In this document: in pieces, positions 56,906-64,000 of the stretch
Position numbering within the stretch: position 1 is the stretch's first letter
Layout of the letters: the number at the start of each line of letters is the position of its first letter
Origin: Actinomadura rubteroloni
GTDB lineage: Bacteria > Actinomycetota > Actinomycetes > Streptosporangiales > Streptosporangiaceae
Direction: 5' to 3'
Length of the DNA: 64,000 bases
Assembly (NCBI RefSeq): GCF_002911665.1
Contig: NZ_MTBP01000001.1
Span: 2,170,001 to 2,234,000 of the forward strand
Position numbers and translations under genes: made by a program
The notes under the pieces: generated by a model
Seen by the model: the letters and a program-made list of their open reading frames with translations, nothing else
Databases searched by the model: none
What the model was told of the DNA's origin: nothing

Positions 56906-57334
56906 GTGCGGATCGACGATGAGGCTCCGGCGGCCCCCCGGCGCGGGGACCGGCCGCTGGACGCGATGGTGACCGGCGCGGCCTACGCCGTCCTGGCCCT
57001 GCTGGGCGCGGTCGTGGGCGTGTTCGGCGCGGCCGTGCAGCTCTGGCCGTTCACGCCGGCGGTCGCCCCGGCGCTGCTCGCGGCGGCGGCCGTGTTCGCC
57101 GTCGCCTACCTGGCGGGCCGGGGGATGGGGTCCCGGGCGGGCGCGATCGTCCCCGGCACCGCCTGGCTGGTGGTGACGCTCGTGCTGTCCGCGCAGCGCT
57201 CCGAGGGGGACCTGCTGATCCTCGGGAACGCGGCCGGGTACGTCTACATGGCGGCCGGGGTCCTCGCGGTCGTGGCGGCGCCGCTGCTCGTCCCGGCCAA
57301 GCACCCGTCCGGCTCCTGGCTCACCCGCCGCTGA
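56906..57334 (+). CDS. DUF6113-like four-helix membrane protein next to mshB
   Basis: A 142-residue protein with four hydrophobic segments (AAYAVLALLGAVVGVFGAAV, ALLAAAAVFAVAYLAGRG, IVPGTAWLVVTLVLSA, GYVYMAAGVLAVVAAPLLV). Proteins of this design follow mshB in many actinobacteria and are named DUF6113; their role is unknown. The GTG at 56906 is chosen because it sits 7 nt from a TACCCT box and fits the mshB junction. A strong hairpin follows. Confidence 0.75.
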   Translation: MRIDDEAPAAPRRGDRPLDAMVTGAAYAVLALLGAVVGVFGAAVQLWPFTPAVAPALLAAAAVFAVAYLAGRGMGSRAGAIVPGTAWLVVTLVLSAQRSEGDLLILGNAAGYVYMAAGVLAVVAAPLLVPAKHPSGSWLTRR

Positions 57335-57358
57335 GGCCCCGGCGTCGCGGCCGGGGCC
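57335..57358. terminator. Bidirectional terminator between mshB operon and exporter gene
   Basis: GGCCCCGG (57335-57342) and CCGGGGCC (57351-57358) form a perfect 8-bp stem with an 8-nt loop, directly after the stop codon and 11 bp before the end of the convergent exporter gene. Confidence 0.7.
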
Positions 57359-57368
57359 CTTCGACGTG

Positions 57369-58979
57369 TCAGCCCTTGTGGGACGCGGGCTCGGGCGCCT
57401 GCGCGGTCTGCTGCGCCGGGGCGCGGTAGCGCTTGACGCCGAGGCACGCCGCCGCGCCGACGAAGATCAGCAGGATCGGCATGAGCATCGTCGGCTTCAT
57501 CGCGTCCACCAGGCCGTGGGTGAAGACCTGGCCGCCCAGCTCGTGGAGCTGGTGCACGACCGACTGCGGCACCCCGGCCGGGGGAGCGGTCGTCTGCTGG
57601 GACGTTCCGACCTCCAGCCCGCCCTTGCCCGCGTTCGCGAAGCCGTCCACGAACCCGGCGCGGTACTGCGGGGGCAGCGCGGTGGACCGCTTGACGGCCT
57701 CGTCCCGCAGCGACGACGCGAGCTGGTTCTGGAGCAGCGCGCCGACGGCGGCGCCGCCGACCACGGACCCGATCTGCCGGATCGTGTTGTTCACGCCGGA
57801 CGCGGCGCCCGCCAGCATCGGCGGGACGTTCCGCGTCGCCTCGGTCGCCATCGGCGCGAACACGCCGCCGATGCCGATGCCCGCGAGGACGAACGGCGGC
57901 ATGAACGCCACCCACGACGTGTCGGTCCTGGCGATGAGCACGACCCACAGCATCCCGAGCCCGTACAGCGTGAGCCCGCCGAGCAGGATGAACCGTCCGC
58001 CGACGCGGTCGGAGAGCCGTCCGGCCAGCGGCGCGAGGAACATCGACACGACCGAGGACGGCGCCATGATCAGCCCGGCCTCCAGCGCGCTGTGCCCCTG
58101 CGCGGACTGGAAGTAGAACGTCAGCGGCAGGAAGATCCCGAGCATGCCGATCGAGACGATCGCGCCGATGGCGCTGAGGATCGAGAAGTTGCGGTCGGCG
58201 AACAGCACGAACGGCATCAGCGGGTCGCGGTCCTGGCGCATCTTCTGCTGGACGAGGAACAGCGCGAGCAGCACGACGGACGCGCCGATCAGTGCCCAGA
58301 TCCAGGTGTTCCAGTCGTACTTCTGGCCCTCGGTCAGGCCGAACACCAGGCAGAACAGGGTGGCGCTCGCGAGCACGACCCCGGTGATGTCGAACCGGTG
58401 CTTCGCGCCCTTGATGTGCGCGGGCAGGATCGGCAGCGCCATCACGAGCACGATGATCCCGATGGGCAGGTTGACGAAGAAGATCCACCGCCAGTCCAGC
58501 GCGCTGACCAGCAGGCCGCCGATCGTCGGCCCGGCGATGGTGGAGATGCCCGCGACGCCGCCCCAGACGCCGAGCGCCGTGCCGCGCTTCTCCGGCGGGA
58601 ACGTCGCGATGATGAGCGACATCGTCTGCGGCATCAGCATCGCGGCGCCGAGGCCCTGCACGGCGCGGGCGATGATGAGCTGCGTCGGGTCCTGCGAGAT
58701 CCCGCAGGCCAGGCTGGCGAGCGTGAACAGCGCGACGCCGGCGACGAAGAGGTTCTTCTTGCCGAGCAGGTCGCCGAGGCGGCCCGCGGTGATCAGCAGC
58801 ACCGCGAGGACGAGCGTGTAGGCGTTGGTCACCCACAGGATCTCGTCCAGGGACGCGTGCAGCTTGTCGGTCATGCTCGGGATCGCGATGTTCACGATCG
58901 TCAGGTCGAGCAGCGTCATGAAGAACCCGAGGGACAGGGTGATGAGGATCGCCCACGGGTTTCCGCGCCATCTGGTCAA
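57369..58979 (-). CDS. DHA2-family (14-helix) MFS drug exporter
   Basis: A 536-residue protein with 14 predicted helices. The DHA2/EmrB motifs are LDLTIVNIAIPSM in helix 1, the motif-A loop GRLGDLLGKKNLF, RAVQGLGAAMLMPQTMSLI, and motif C in GVAGISTIAGPTIGGLL. It exports drugs or other compounds by proton antiport. The TTG at 58979 overlaps the stop of the PadR gene by four bases (TTGA), with GAGGAG upstream. Regulation by PadR is therefore likely, with expression coupled to the regulator. Confidence 0.88.
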   Translation of the reverse strand: MTRWRGNPWAILITLSLGFFMTLLDLTIVNIAIPSMTDKLHASLDEILWVTNAYTLVLAVLLITAGRLGDLLGKKNLFVAGVALFTLASLACGISQDPTQLIIARAVQGLGAAMLMPQTMSLIIATFPPEKRGTALGVWGGVAGISTIAGPTIGGLLVSALDWRWIFFVNLPIGIIVLVMALPILPAHIKGAKHRFDITGVVLASATLFCLVFGLTEGQKYDWNTWIWALIGASVVLLALFLVQQKMRQDRDPLMPFVLFADRNFSILSAIGAIVSIGMLGIFLPLTFYFQSAQGHSALEAGLIMAPSSVVSMFLAPLAGRLSDRVGGRFILLGGLTLYGLGMLWVVLIARTDTSWVAFMPPFVLAGIGIGGVFAPMATEATRNVPPMLAGAASGVNNTIRQIGSVVGGAAVGALLQNQLASSLRDEAVKRSTALPPQYRAGFVDGFANAGKGGLEVGTSQQTTAPPAGVPQSVVHQLHELGGQVFTHGLVDAMKPTMLMPILLIFVGAAACLGVKRYRAPAQQTAQAPEPASHKG

Positions 58980-59596
58980 CAGGACTCCTCGGTGGAGGGA
59001 GGTTCGGGGGAGCGGGACGCGTCGGCGTCCCTGAAGGTGAGGCGGTCGTTCTCCAGGTCGTCGGCGAGCGCGCGGCAGAACTCCAGCTCGGTGAGGAGCT
59101 GGGCGATCGTCAGCTCGTGGTCGAGGACCTTGTAACGCTCCAGCCCGCGCTTGTCGTGCGCCTCCTGCACGGTGAGGTGACCCGCCAGCGCCGCCTCCAG
59201 CGCGATGACGCGGCGCCGCAGCAGGGCGGCCACCTCGCTCTCGGGCAGGAGGTTGACGAAGGCGAGCGCCGTCCCGAACAGCGGGTACTCGGGGTTCGGG
59301 CGCGAGAGCAGCTCGGCCATGCGGAGCTGCGCCGCGTCGCGTCCCGACGTCGTGACGGCGTAGACCGTGCGTTCGGGCCGCCGCCCCTCGCGGTTCGTCT
59401 CGACGGGCTCGATGAGCCCGGCGGCGGCCAGCCGCTCCACCCAGTGGTACAGCGCGCCGTGCGTGATCTTCACGGCGGCGTCGTAGTGGTAGTCGCGGAT
59501 CTGCTGCTGCATCTCGTACGGGTGCATGGGGCGGTCGCACAGCATGCGCAGCACCGTGAGCGCCAGGGGGGTCAGGGGTCGGCCCACGCGGGCCAC
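58976..59596 (-). CDS. PadR-family transcriptional regulator
   Basis: A 206-residue repressor with the PadR winged helix at residues 8-90 (LTVLRMLCDRPMHPYEMQQQIRDY, GALYHWVERLAAAGLIEPV, RTVYAVTTSGRDA). The C-terminal part is a helical dimer domain of the larger PadR-s1 type. It precedes and overlaps the DHA2 exporter, so the two form a self-regulated efflux unit. Its promoter contains an unusual AT-rich stretch flanked by short inverted repeats, the likely operator. Confidence 0.88.
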   Translation of the reverse strand: MARVGRPLTPLALTVLRMLCDRPMHPYEMQQQIRDYHYDAAVKITHGALYHWVERLAAAGLIEPVETNREGRRPERTVYAVTTSGRDAAQLRMAELLSRPNPEYPLFGTALAFVNLLPESEVAALLRRRVIALEAALAGHLTVQEAHDKRGLERYKVLDHELTIAQLLTELEFCRALADDLENDRLTFRDADASRSPEPPSTEESC

Positions 59597-59604
59597 CGTC
59601 CTCG

Positions 59605-59648
59605 TCGTCGGTTTGGATTGATCTGTTTAGACTAGTTTATACCGACGA
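59605..59648 (-). promoter_or_regulatory. AT-rich promoter/operator of the padR-exporter unit
   Basis: TCGTCGG (59605-59611) and CCGACGA (59642-59648) enclose 30 AT-rich bases that include ACTAGT and repeated GTTTA blocks. TATAAA on the minus strand can serve as the -10 box. This is the AT-richest short stretch in the neighbourhood and probably the PadR binding site. Confidence 0.5.
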
Positions 59649-59710
59649 GGTCGGACAATTTGCGGCACACCCTTGGAACAGCCGGCCGCCCCCCGGCTCT
59701 TCCCCGCAGG

Positions 59711-60925
59711 TCAGGCCTTCAGCGCGGCCTCCAACTGGTCCAGCGCCCAGTCGAGATCGTCGCGCTCCACGACGAGCGGCGGCGCGAGGCGCAGCGTCGT
59801 GTCGTGCGTCTCCTTCGCCAGCACGCCCAGCTCCATCAGCCGCTCGCTGACCGGCCGCGCCAGCCCGTTCAGCTCGATGCCCGCCCACAGCCCGCGCCCG
59901 CGCACCTCCCGGACCATCTCCAGGTCCAGCGCGCCGAGCCGTCCGTGCAGGTGCGCGCCGAGGTCGCGGGACCGCGCCTGGAACTCCCCGGTCCGCAGCA
60001 TCGCGATGACCTCGCGGGCGATCGCGCAGGCCATCGGGTTGCCGCCGAACGTCGAGCCGTGCTCGCCCGGCTTGTAGACCCCGAGGACGCCGGTGTCGGC
60101 CACCACCGCCGACACCGGGACGATCCCGCCGCCGAGCGCCTTGCCGAGGACGTACACGTCCGGCACCACGTCCTCGTGCTCGCACGCGAACGTCGCGCCG
60201 GTCCGGCCGAGCCCGGTCTGCACCTCGTCGGCGATCATCAGCGCGCCGTGCTCGTCGCACAGGTCCCGCACGGCCCGCAGGTAGCCCGGCGGCGGCACCA
60301 GCACCCCCGCCTCGCCCTGGATCGGCTCGACCAGCACGCCGACGGTGTTCGCGTCCATCGCCTCGCGCAGCGCGTCCGCGTCGCCGTACGGGACCGTCCG
60401 GAACCCCGGCGTGTACGGCCCGTAGGACGCCTTGGCGACCGGGTCGGTGGAGAAGCTGACGATCGTCGTCGTCCGGCCGTGGAAGTTGCCGACGAACGTC
60501 ACGATGTTCGCCTGGTCCGCCGGGACGCCCTTGACCTCGTACCCCCACTTGCGGGCCGTCTTCAGCGCCGTCTCCACCGCCTCGGCGCCGGTGTTCATCG
60601 GCAGCACCATGTCCTTGCCGCACAGCTCGGCCAGCTCCGCGCAGAACGGCCCGAACTGGTCGTGGTCGAACGCGCGGCTGACCAGCGTCACCCGCCCGAG
60701 CTGCCGCTCGGCGGCGGCCACGAGCCGCGGGTTGCGGTGCCCGAAGTTGACGGCCGAGTACGCCGACAGCATGTCGAGATACCGCCGCCCGTCCACGTCC
60801 GTGACGAACGCCCCGTCCGCCTCCGCGACCACGATCGGCAGCGGGTGGTAGTTGTGCGCGCTGTGCTCGTCCGACAGCCGCCGCAACCGCTCGCCCTCGA
60901 CACTCGCCCCGCCCTGCTCGCCCAC
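59711..60925 (-). CDS. rocD: Ornithine--oxo-acid aminotransferase
   Basis: A 404-residue class-III PLP aminotransferase that converts ornithine to glutamate semialdehyde. Visible motifs are NYHPLPIVVAEADG at the N-terminus, NTGAEAVETALKTARKWGY, the FHGRT loop, ADEVQTGLGRTG and the PLP lysine in YVLGKALGGGIVPVS. The N-terminal HNYHPLP segment marks ornithine aminotransferases. The GTG at 60925 and its GGGAGG ribosome-binding site are formed by the tail of a dispersed repeat, and no other rocF/argI genes are adjacent. The downstream PadR gene is on the same strand but has its own promoter. Confidence 0.92.
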   Translation of the reverse strand: MGEQGGASVEGERLRRLSDEHSAHNYHPLPIVVAEADGAFVTDVDGRRYLDMLSAYSAVNFGHRNPRLVAAAERQLGRVTLVSRAFDHDQFGPFCAELAELCGKDMVLPMNTGAEAVETALKTARKWGYEVKGVPADQANIVTFVGNFHGRTTTIVSFSTDPVAKASYGPYTPGFRTVPYGDADALREAMDANTVGVLVEPIQGEAGVLVPPPGYLRAVRDLCDEHGALMIADEVQTGLGRTGATFACEHEDVVPDVYVLGKALGGGIVPVSAVVADTGVLGVYKPGEHGSTFGGNPMACAIAREVIAMLRTGEFQARSRDLGAHLHGRLGALDLEMVREVRGRGLWAGIELNGLARPVSERLMELGVLAKETHDTTLRLAPPLVVERDDLDWALDQLEAALKA

Positions 60926-60969
60926 TGTGCCTCCCGCTCGCCTACGGCGCGCTCGATGCCGCGCGCTTC
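60923..60969 (-). repeat. Dispersed mini-ORF repeat, tail-only copy D at the rocD start
   Basis: This 47-bp piece matches the tail of copy B (44317-44363) at 45 positions. It ends exactly at the rocD start codon and supplies the GGGAGG and GTG. Here the terminal TGA of the mini-ORF has become TGG, so the frame would not stop at the junction. The upstream core of the element is absent. Confidence 0.75.
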
Positions 60970-61104
60970 CGCCGGAGTCGGCCGTCCGCGGTCCGGACGG
61001 GCGTCCGTCCTCCAGCGTACGTTCGGTGCGGGCGGCGGACCCGGGGCGAACAGGCAGTCCGGAACGGATGTTGGCCGCGTCTTGACGGATCGCCCGGGTC
61101 ACAG

Positions 61105-61137
61105 CACGGCCGCATTTCGTGCGCGAAGCCGTGGTTT
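61105..61137 (+). promoter_or_regulatory. Hairpin with T-run in the leader of the second kinase gene
   Basis: CACGGC (61105-61110) pairs with GCCGTG (61128-61133) and is followed by a run of Ts (61134-61139), the look of a factor-independent terminator, but no gene ends here on the plus strand. A second hairpin GGGGG-CCGCA-CCCCC (61150-61164) sits just before the GGAGG ribosome-binding site. These could form an attenuator for the kinase gene. Nothing else is seen between rocD and the kinase. Confidence 0.4.
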
Positions 61138-61175
61138 TTAGTAGAAACAGGGGGCCGCACCCCCTTGGAGGCCCT

Positions 61176-62753
61176 ATGCCAGCGCCCGTTCCGGTGTATG
61201 AGCCCCGCACCCCGGACGATCCGCCGCTCATCGGCGGGTACCGCGTCCTCGCCCGCATCGGCGCGGGCGGGATGGGCCGCGTCTACCTCGCCACGACGCA
61301 GAGCGGGCGCAAGCTCGCGATCAAGGTCGTGCGGCCCGAGTTCGCCGAGGACCCCGAGTTCCGGCGCCGCTTCCAGCAGGAGATCGCCGCCGCGCAGCGG
61401 GTGCAGAGCTTCTACACCGCGCCCGTCATCGACGCGCACGCCGACGGCCCGCAGCCGTGGCTGGCGACCGCGCACGTGCCGGGGCCGTCGCTGGCGCAGA
61501 CGGTCGTGGAACTCGGCCCGCTGCCGGAGGCGACGGTCCGGGCGGTGTTCGCCGGGGTCGCCGAGGCGCTCCAGGCCGTCCACGCGGCGGGGGTGGTGCA
61601 CCGGGACCTGAAGCCGTCCAACGTGCTGCTGGCGCCCGACGGGCCGCGCGTCATCGACTTCGGCATCGCCCGCGCCGCCGACACGACCCCGCTCACCCGC
61701 ACCGGCATGCGGATCGGATCGCCGCAGTACATGGCGCCCGAGCAGGCGCTCGGGCGGCCGTCCACCCCGGCGGTCGACATGTTCGCGCTGGCGGGCGTCG
61801 TGCTGTTCGCGGCGACCGGGCGGACGCCGTTCGGCGAGGGGCCGGCCGAGGCGGTGCTGTTCCGGGTCGTCCACGAGGAGCCGGTGCTGGACGGCTGCCC
61901 CGACGGCCTGCGCGACCTGGTCGAACGCTGCCTCGCCAAGGACCCGGCGGACCGTCCGACGCCGCGCGACGTCCTCGACGCCCTGGAGGTCGGCACCGAC
62001 CCGCCCGGCGCGGGCTGGCTCCCCGAGGACGTCACGCGCCGGCTCCCCGCCTACTCGGCCGAGCCGCCGCGTCCGATGGGGCCGCCGACGAGCGGGCCGG
62101 GGTTCGATCCCGTGCCGGTGCCGCCCGCCGGGGCGCCGGTGCCGGCCGCCGCGCCCGTCCCGGCCGTGCGGCTGCTGCTGCTCGCGCTCGCGGCGGCGGG
62201 CGTCGTGATCGTGGTGCTCGCGGCGGCGCTGGTCGTCCTGCGGCCGTGGGAGCGGGACGCGCCGGGCGCCGCCGCGCACCGTCCGCCGGAGTCCCTGCCC
62301 GCCGCGCACGAGTCGTCCACCGCGACGCAGACTGCCGGACCCGACCTCGGCGGCCCGTCCAGGCCCGCGCCCGGCGGCGTCGGCGCGCAGCTCGGGCACT
62401 ACGCGAACGTCAACCTGGCCAGCGGCTACGCGATCAACCTGAGCGACGACCCGAAGCACCCGAAGGCGTCCCGCGGCGGCGAGGACCTGCGCTACGACGG
62501 CACCCTGTGGGGCGACCGGCTGTCGGTGCTCGCGCCCGGCCAGCCCGGCGGCTACGAGGCGTGCCGCGACAACACCCGCTACGCCGACTACCTCGGCGAC
62601 GACTACCTCGTCAAGGGCAAGAGGATCTGCGTGACGACCGAGAGCGGGCTCGTCGGGCTGGTCGAGGTGCGCGGGACGGGCGACAAGCCGTCCGCCTACC
62701 TCGCGTTCGACCTGACCGTGTGGCAGGGCGTCCCGCCCACCCCCGGCGGATAG
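61176..62753 (+). CDS. Transmembrane Ser/Thr protein kinase (second of two)
   Basis: A 525-residue PknB-type kinase. The catalytic domain (residues 20-285) has the Gly-loop GAGGMGRVYLA, AIKVVRPEF, VHRDLKPSN, IDFGIARAAD and MAPEQA. A Pro-rich linker and one membrane helix (LLLLALAAAGVVIVVLAAALVVL, near residue 340) follow. An external C-terminal domain of about 130 residues (ASGYAINLSDDPKHP and later CRDNTRYADYLGDDY, RICVTTESG) may be a beta-structured sensor with a Cys pair. The external domain is not PASTA and I do not recognise it. ATG 61176 has GGAGG. Confidence 0.88.
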   Translation: MPAPVPVYEPRTPDDPPLIGGYRVLARIGAGGMGRVYLATTQSGRKLAIKVVRPEFAEDPEFRRRFQQEIAAAQRVQSFYTAPVIDAHADGPQPWLATAHVPGPSLAQTVVELGPLPEATVRAVFAGVAEALQAVHAAGVVHRDLKPSNVLLAPDGPRVIDFGIARAADTTPLTRTGMRIGSPQYMAPEQALGRPSTPAVDMFALAGVVLFAATGRTPFGEGPAEAVLFRVVHEEPVLDGCPDGLRDLVERCLAKDPADRPTPRDVLDALEVGTDPPGAGWLPEDVTRRLPAYSAEPPRPMGPPTSGPGFDPVPVPPAGAPVPAAAPVPAVRLLLLALAAAGVVIVVLAAALVVLRPWERDAPGAAAHRPPESLPAAHESSTATQTAGPDLGGPSRPAPGGVGAQLGHYANVNLASGYAINLSDDPKHPKASRGGEDLRYDGTLWGDRLSVLAPGQPGGYEACRDNTRYADYLGDDYLVKGKRICVTTESGLVGLVEVRGTGDKPSAYLAFDLTVWQGVPPTPGG

Positions 62754-62768
62754 CCGGTTACCGATCGG

Positions 62769-62774
62769 TAGGCT
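62769..62774 (+). promoter_or_regulatory. Putative -10 box of a leaderless rraA transcript
   Basis: TAGGCT lies 6 nt before the ATG at 62781, with no Shine-Dalgarno sequence between them. Confidence 0.5.
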
Positions 62775-62780
62775 GCCGTC

Positions 62781-63263
62781 ATGACCTCCTTCGCCACCGC
62801 TGACCTCATCGACGACTTCGGCGACGAACTGCGGAGCTGCGAAACTCAGTTCCGCCAGTTCGGCGCGCGCACCGCGTTCGCCGGCCCGGTCGCGACCGTC
62901 CGCTGCTTCCGCGACAACGGTCTCGTGAAGAAGCTCCTGAACACCCCGGGCGAGGGCCGCGTCCTCGTCGTGGACGGCGCCGCCTCGACGGGCTCGGCCC
63001 TCATGGGCGACCTGATCGCGGCGGCGGCGGTGGCGAACGCCTGGGCCGGTGTGGTGATCAACGGCGTCGTGCGCGACGTGGCGACCCTGCGCACCCTGGA
63101 CCTGGGCATCAAGGCACTGGGCTCCAACCCGCGCAAGAGCGCCAAGGACGGCGCGGGCGCGGTGGACGTGCCGGTCGAGTTCGGCACCGTGGAGTTCCGC
63201 CCCGGCGACTGGCTCTACAGCGACGAGGACGGCATTGTCCTCGCCTCCCGCAGCCTCCTCTGA
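62781..63263 (+). CDS. rraA: RraA family protein (RNase E inhibitor / aldolase fold)
   Basis: A 160-residue protein with the RraA pattern: [25 protein letters not shown] at the start, the middle [55 protein letters not shown], and the final [15 protein letters not shown]. coli RraA binds RNase E; other members are hydroxy-methyl-oxoglutarate or oxaloacetate aldolases, and the short actinobacterial form with GxxRD is ambiguous. The leaderless start is clear. It is convergent with rpsD. The gap 63264-63439 is GC-repetitive with no gene. Confidence 0.88.
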   Translation: MTSFATADLIDDFGDELRSCETQFRQFGARTAFAGPVATVRCFRDNGLVKKLLNTPGEGRVLVVDGAASTGSALMGDLIAAAAVANAWAGVVINGVVRDVATLRTLDLGIKALGSNPRKSAKDGAGAVDVPVEFGTVEFRPGDWLYSDEDGIVLASRSLL

Positions 63264-63439
63264 CCCGTCCACCCCCACCGGCCCGCCCACCCGCGCGCTG
63301 CCCAGCCCACGCCCGTCACGCCGCCCGCGCTGCCCGCGCCGCGCCGCGCCGCGCGTGTCCAGCCGGGCATCGCGCCCGGCACGCCACCGCCTACAGCGAG
63401 TGCGCGTGCCGTTGCCCGGCGCGCGGGGCGGGCGGGGTT

Positions 63440-64000
63440 CTAGCGCGAGTAGTGCTCCACGACCAGCTGCTCGTCGCAGACGACCGGAATCTCGGTGCGT
63501 TCGGGGAGTCGTGTGAAGTGGGCCGTCAGGGCGTCGACGCGGACGTCCAGGTAAGGCGGGACGTTGTCGGCGTGCGCGCCGGCGGCGGCGATCTGGAACG
63601 GATCCATGTTCCGGCTTCGCTCGGCGATCGTGATGACGTCGCCGGGGGCGAGGCGGAAGGACGGACGGTCCACGCGGCGCCCGTTCACCAGCACGTGGCG
63701 GTGGACGACGAACTGCCGCGCCTGGTAGATCGTCCGCGCGAACCCGGAGCGCAGGACCAGGGCGTCCAGGCGCCGTTCCAGGTCCACCAGCAGAGCCTCG
63801 CCCGTCTTGCCCCCGGACCGGGACGCCTTGTCGAAGGCGTTGCGGAGCTGCGTCTCGCGGATGTTGTACTGCGCCCGGAGCCGCTGCTTCTCGCGCAGCC
63901 GCACCTTGTAGTCCGACTCCTGCTTGCGCGCGCGCCCGTGGACGCCGGGCGGGTACGGCCGCGCCTCGAAGTACCGCACGCTCTTCGGCGTCAGGGGGAT
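63440..64000 (-). CDS. rpsD: 30S ribosomal protein S4 (cut by window edge)
   Basis: The frame runs to the right edge with residues [22 protein letters not shown] ahead of the visible part, so the start lies outside the window. The S4 domain is clear ([38 protein letters not shown]) and the C-terminus reads [15 protein letters not shown]4 binds the 5' domain of 16S rRNA first in assembly. The ARPYPPG form lacks the zinc cysteines seen in other S4 proteins. The stand-alone position, not in the alpha operon, agrees with the stand-alone rpsD of Streptomyces. Confidence 0.95.
   Translation of the reverse strand: MPLTPKSVRYFEARPYPPGVHGRARKQESDYKVRLREKQRLRAQYNIRETQLRNAFDKASRSGGKTGEALLVDLERRLDALVLRSGFARTIYQARQFVVHRHVLVNGRRVDRPSFRLAPGDVITIAERSRNMDPFQIAAAGAHADNVPPYLDVRVDALTAHFTRLPERTEIPVVCDEQLVVEHYSR

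Noticed and set aside
57369..59540. 723-aa frame fusing PadR and exporter regions
   Set aside because: The exporter begins at TTG 58979 with its own ribosome-binding site; the extension is PadR in another frame.
63264..63439. Small gene in the gap between rraA and rpsD
   Set aside because: Only GC-repetitive sequence (CCGCG units) with no coding bias.

Overview
This is a high-GC actinomycete chromosome segment with strong GC bias at third codon positions, many GTG/TTG starts and many leaderless promoters (a TANNNT -10 box 6-8 nt before the start codon). Two mycothiol genes (mca and mshB), GreA next to a DUF4307 protein and Mca, PASTA-less Ser/Thr kinases, an Rv0958/Rv0959-like AAA+/VWA pair and a Streptomyces-like S4 protein point to a filamentous actinobacterium. 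A member of the Actinomadura/Thermomonosporaceae type is my best guess, but this is an inference. I saw no tRNA, rRNA, CRISPR array, phage or transposase. The window is mostly ordinary chromosome with some accessory features.

Layout. 1-8.3 kb: MMPL transporter (cut by the window edge), leaderless cystathionine gamma-synthase, a secreted alpha/beta hydrolase, a small membrane protein, the VWA + AAA+ pair and a FIST sensor protein. 8.3-16.5 kb: ROK kinase, MFS transporter, a 614-bp palindrome-rich gap, threonine ammonia-lyase, then a three-gene operon of unknown substrate (signal-less TAXI-like binding protein, bicupin, zinc-type dehydrogenase), and a CBM2 protein. 16.6-21.7 kb: three tandem secreted M1 metallopeptidases and a DUF4190 membrane protein. 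21.8-32.6 kb: hydroxyphenylpyruvate dioxygenase with a divergent Lrp regulator, greA, DUF4307, mca and a small membrane protein, a lipoprotein, a GntR regulator, RseP, a cysteine desulfhydrase-like PLP enzyme and an ATP-dependent DNA ligase. 33-39.8 kb: phosphopantetheinyl transferase, two diiron proteins (one AurF-like), three TetR regulators, two with strong palindromic operators, a Baeyer-Villiger-type flavin monooxygenase and a VOC protein. 40-50.6 kb: small Cys-rich ORFs, an HTH protein, and two complete succinate dehydrogenase/fumarate reductase operons that enclose a Crp/Fnr and a LysR regulator. 50.7-64 kb: response regulator-PP2C phosphatase, S9 peptidase, two transmembrane Ser/Thr kinases, mshB with its small partner, a PadR-controlled DHA2 exporter, ornithine aminotransferase, RraA and rpsD (cut by the window edge).

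Two signals stand out. First, a dispersed repeat occurs at four loci. Its full copies are in-frame mini-ORFs that link neighbouring genes through ATGA or GTGA overlaps: FIST to ROK, and sdhA to sdhB in the first Sdh operon. A tandem set follows the MFS gene, and a bare tail forms the ribosome-binding site and start codon of rocD. The element looks adapted to insert at stop/start junctions while keeping translational coupling. Second, both Sdh operons carry the same ATAGCC-N3-GGC(T/C)AT box (a T-N11-A LysR-type motif) at the position expected for a LysR activator, and a lysR gene lies between the operons.
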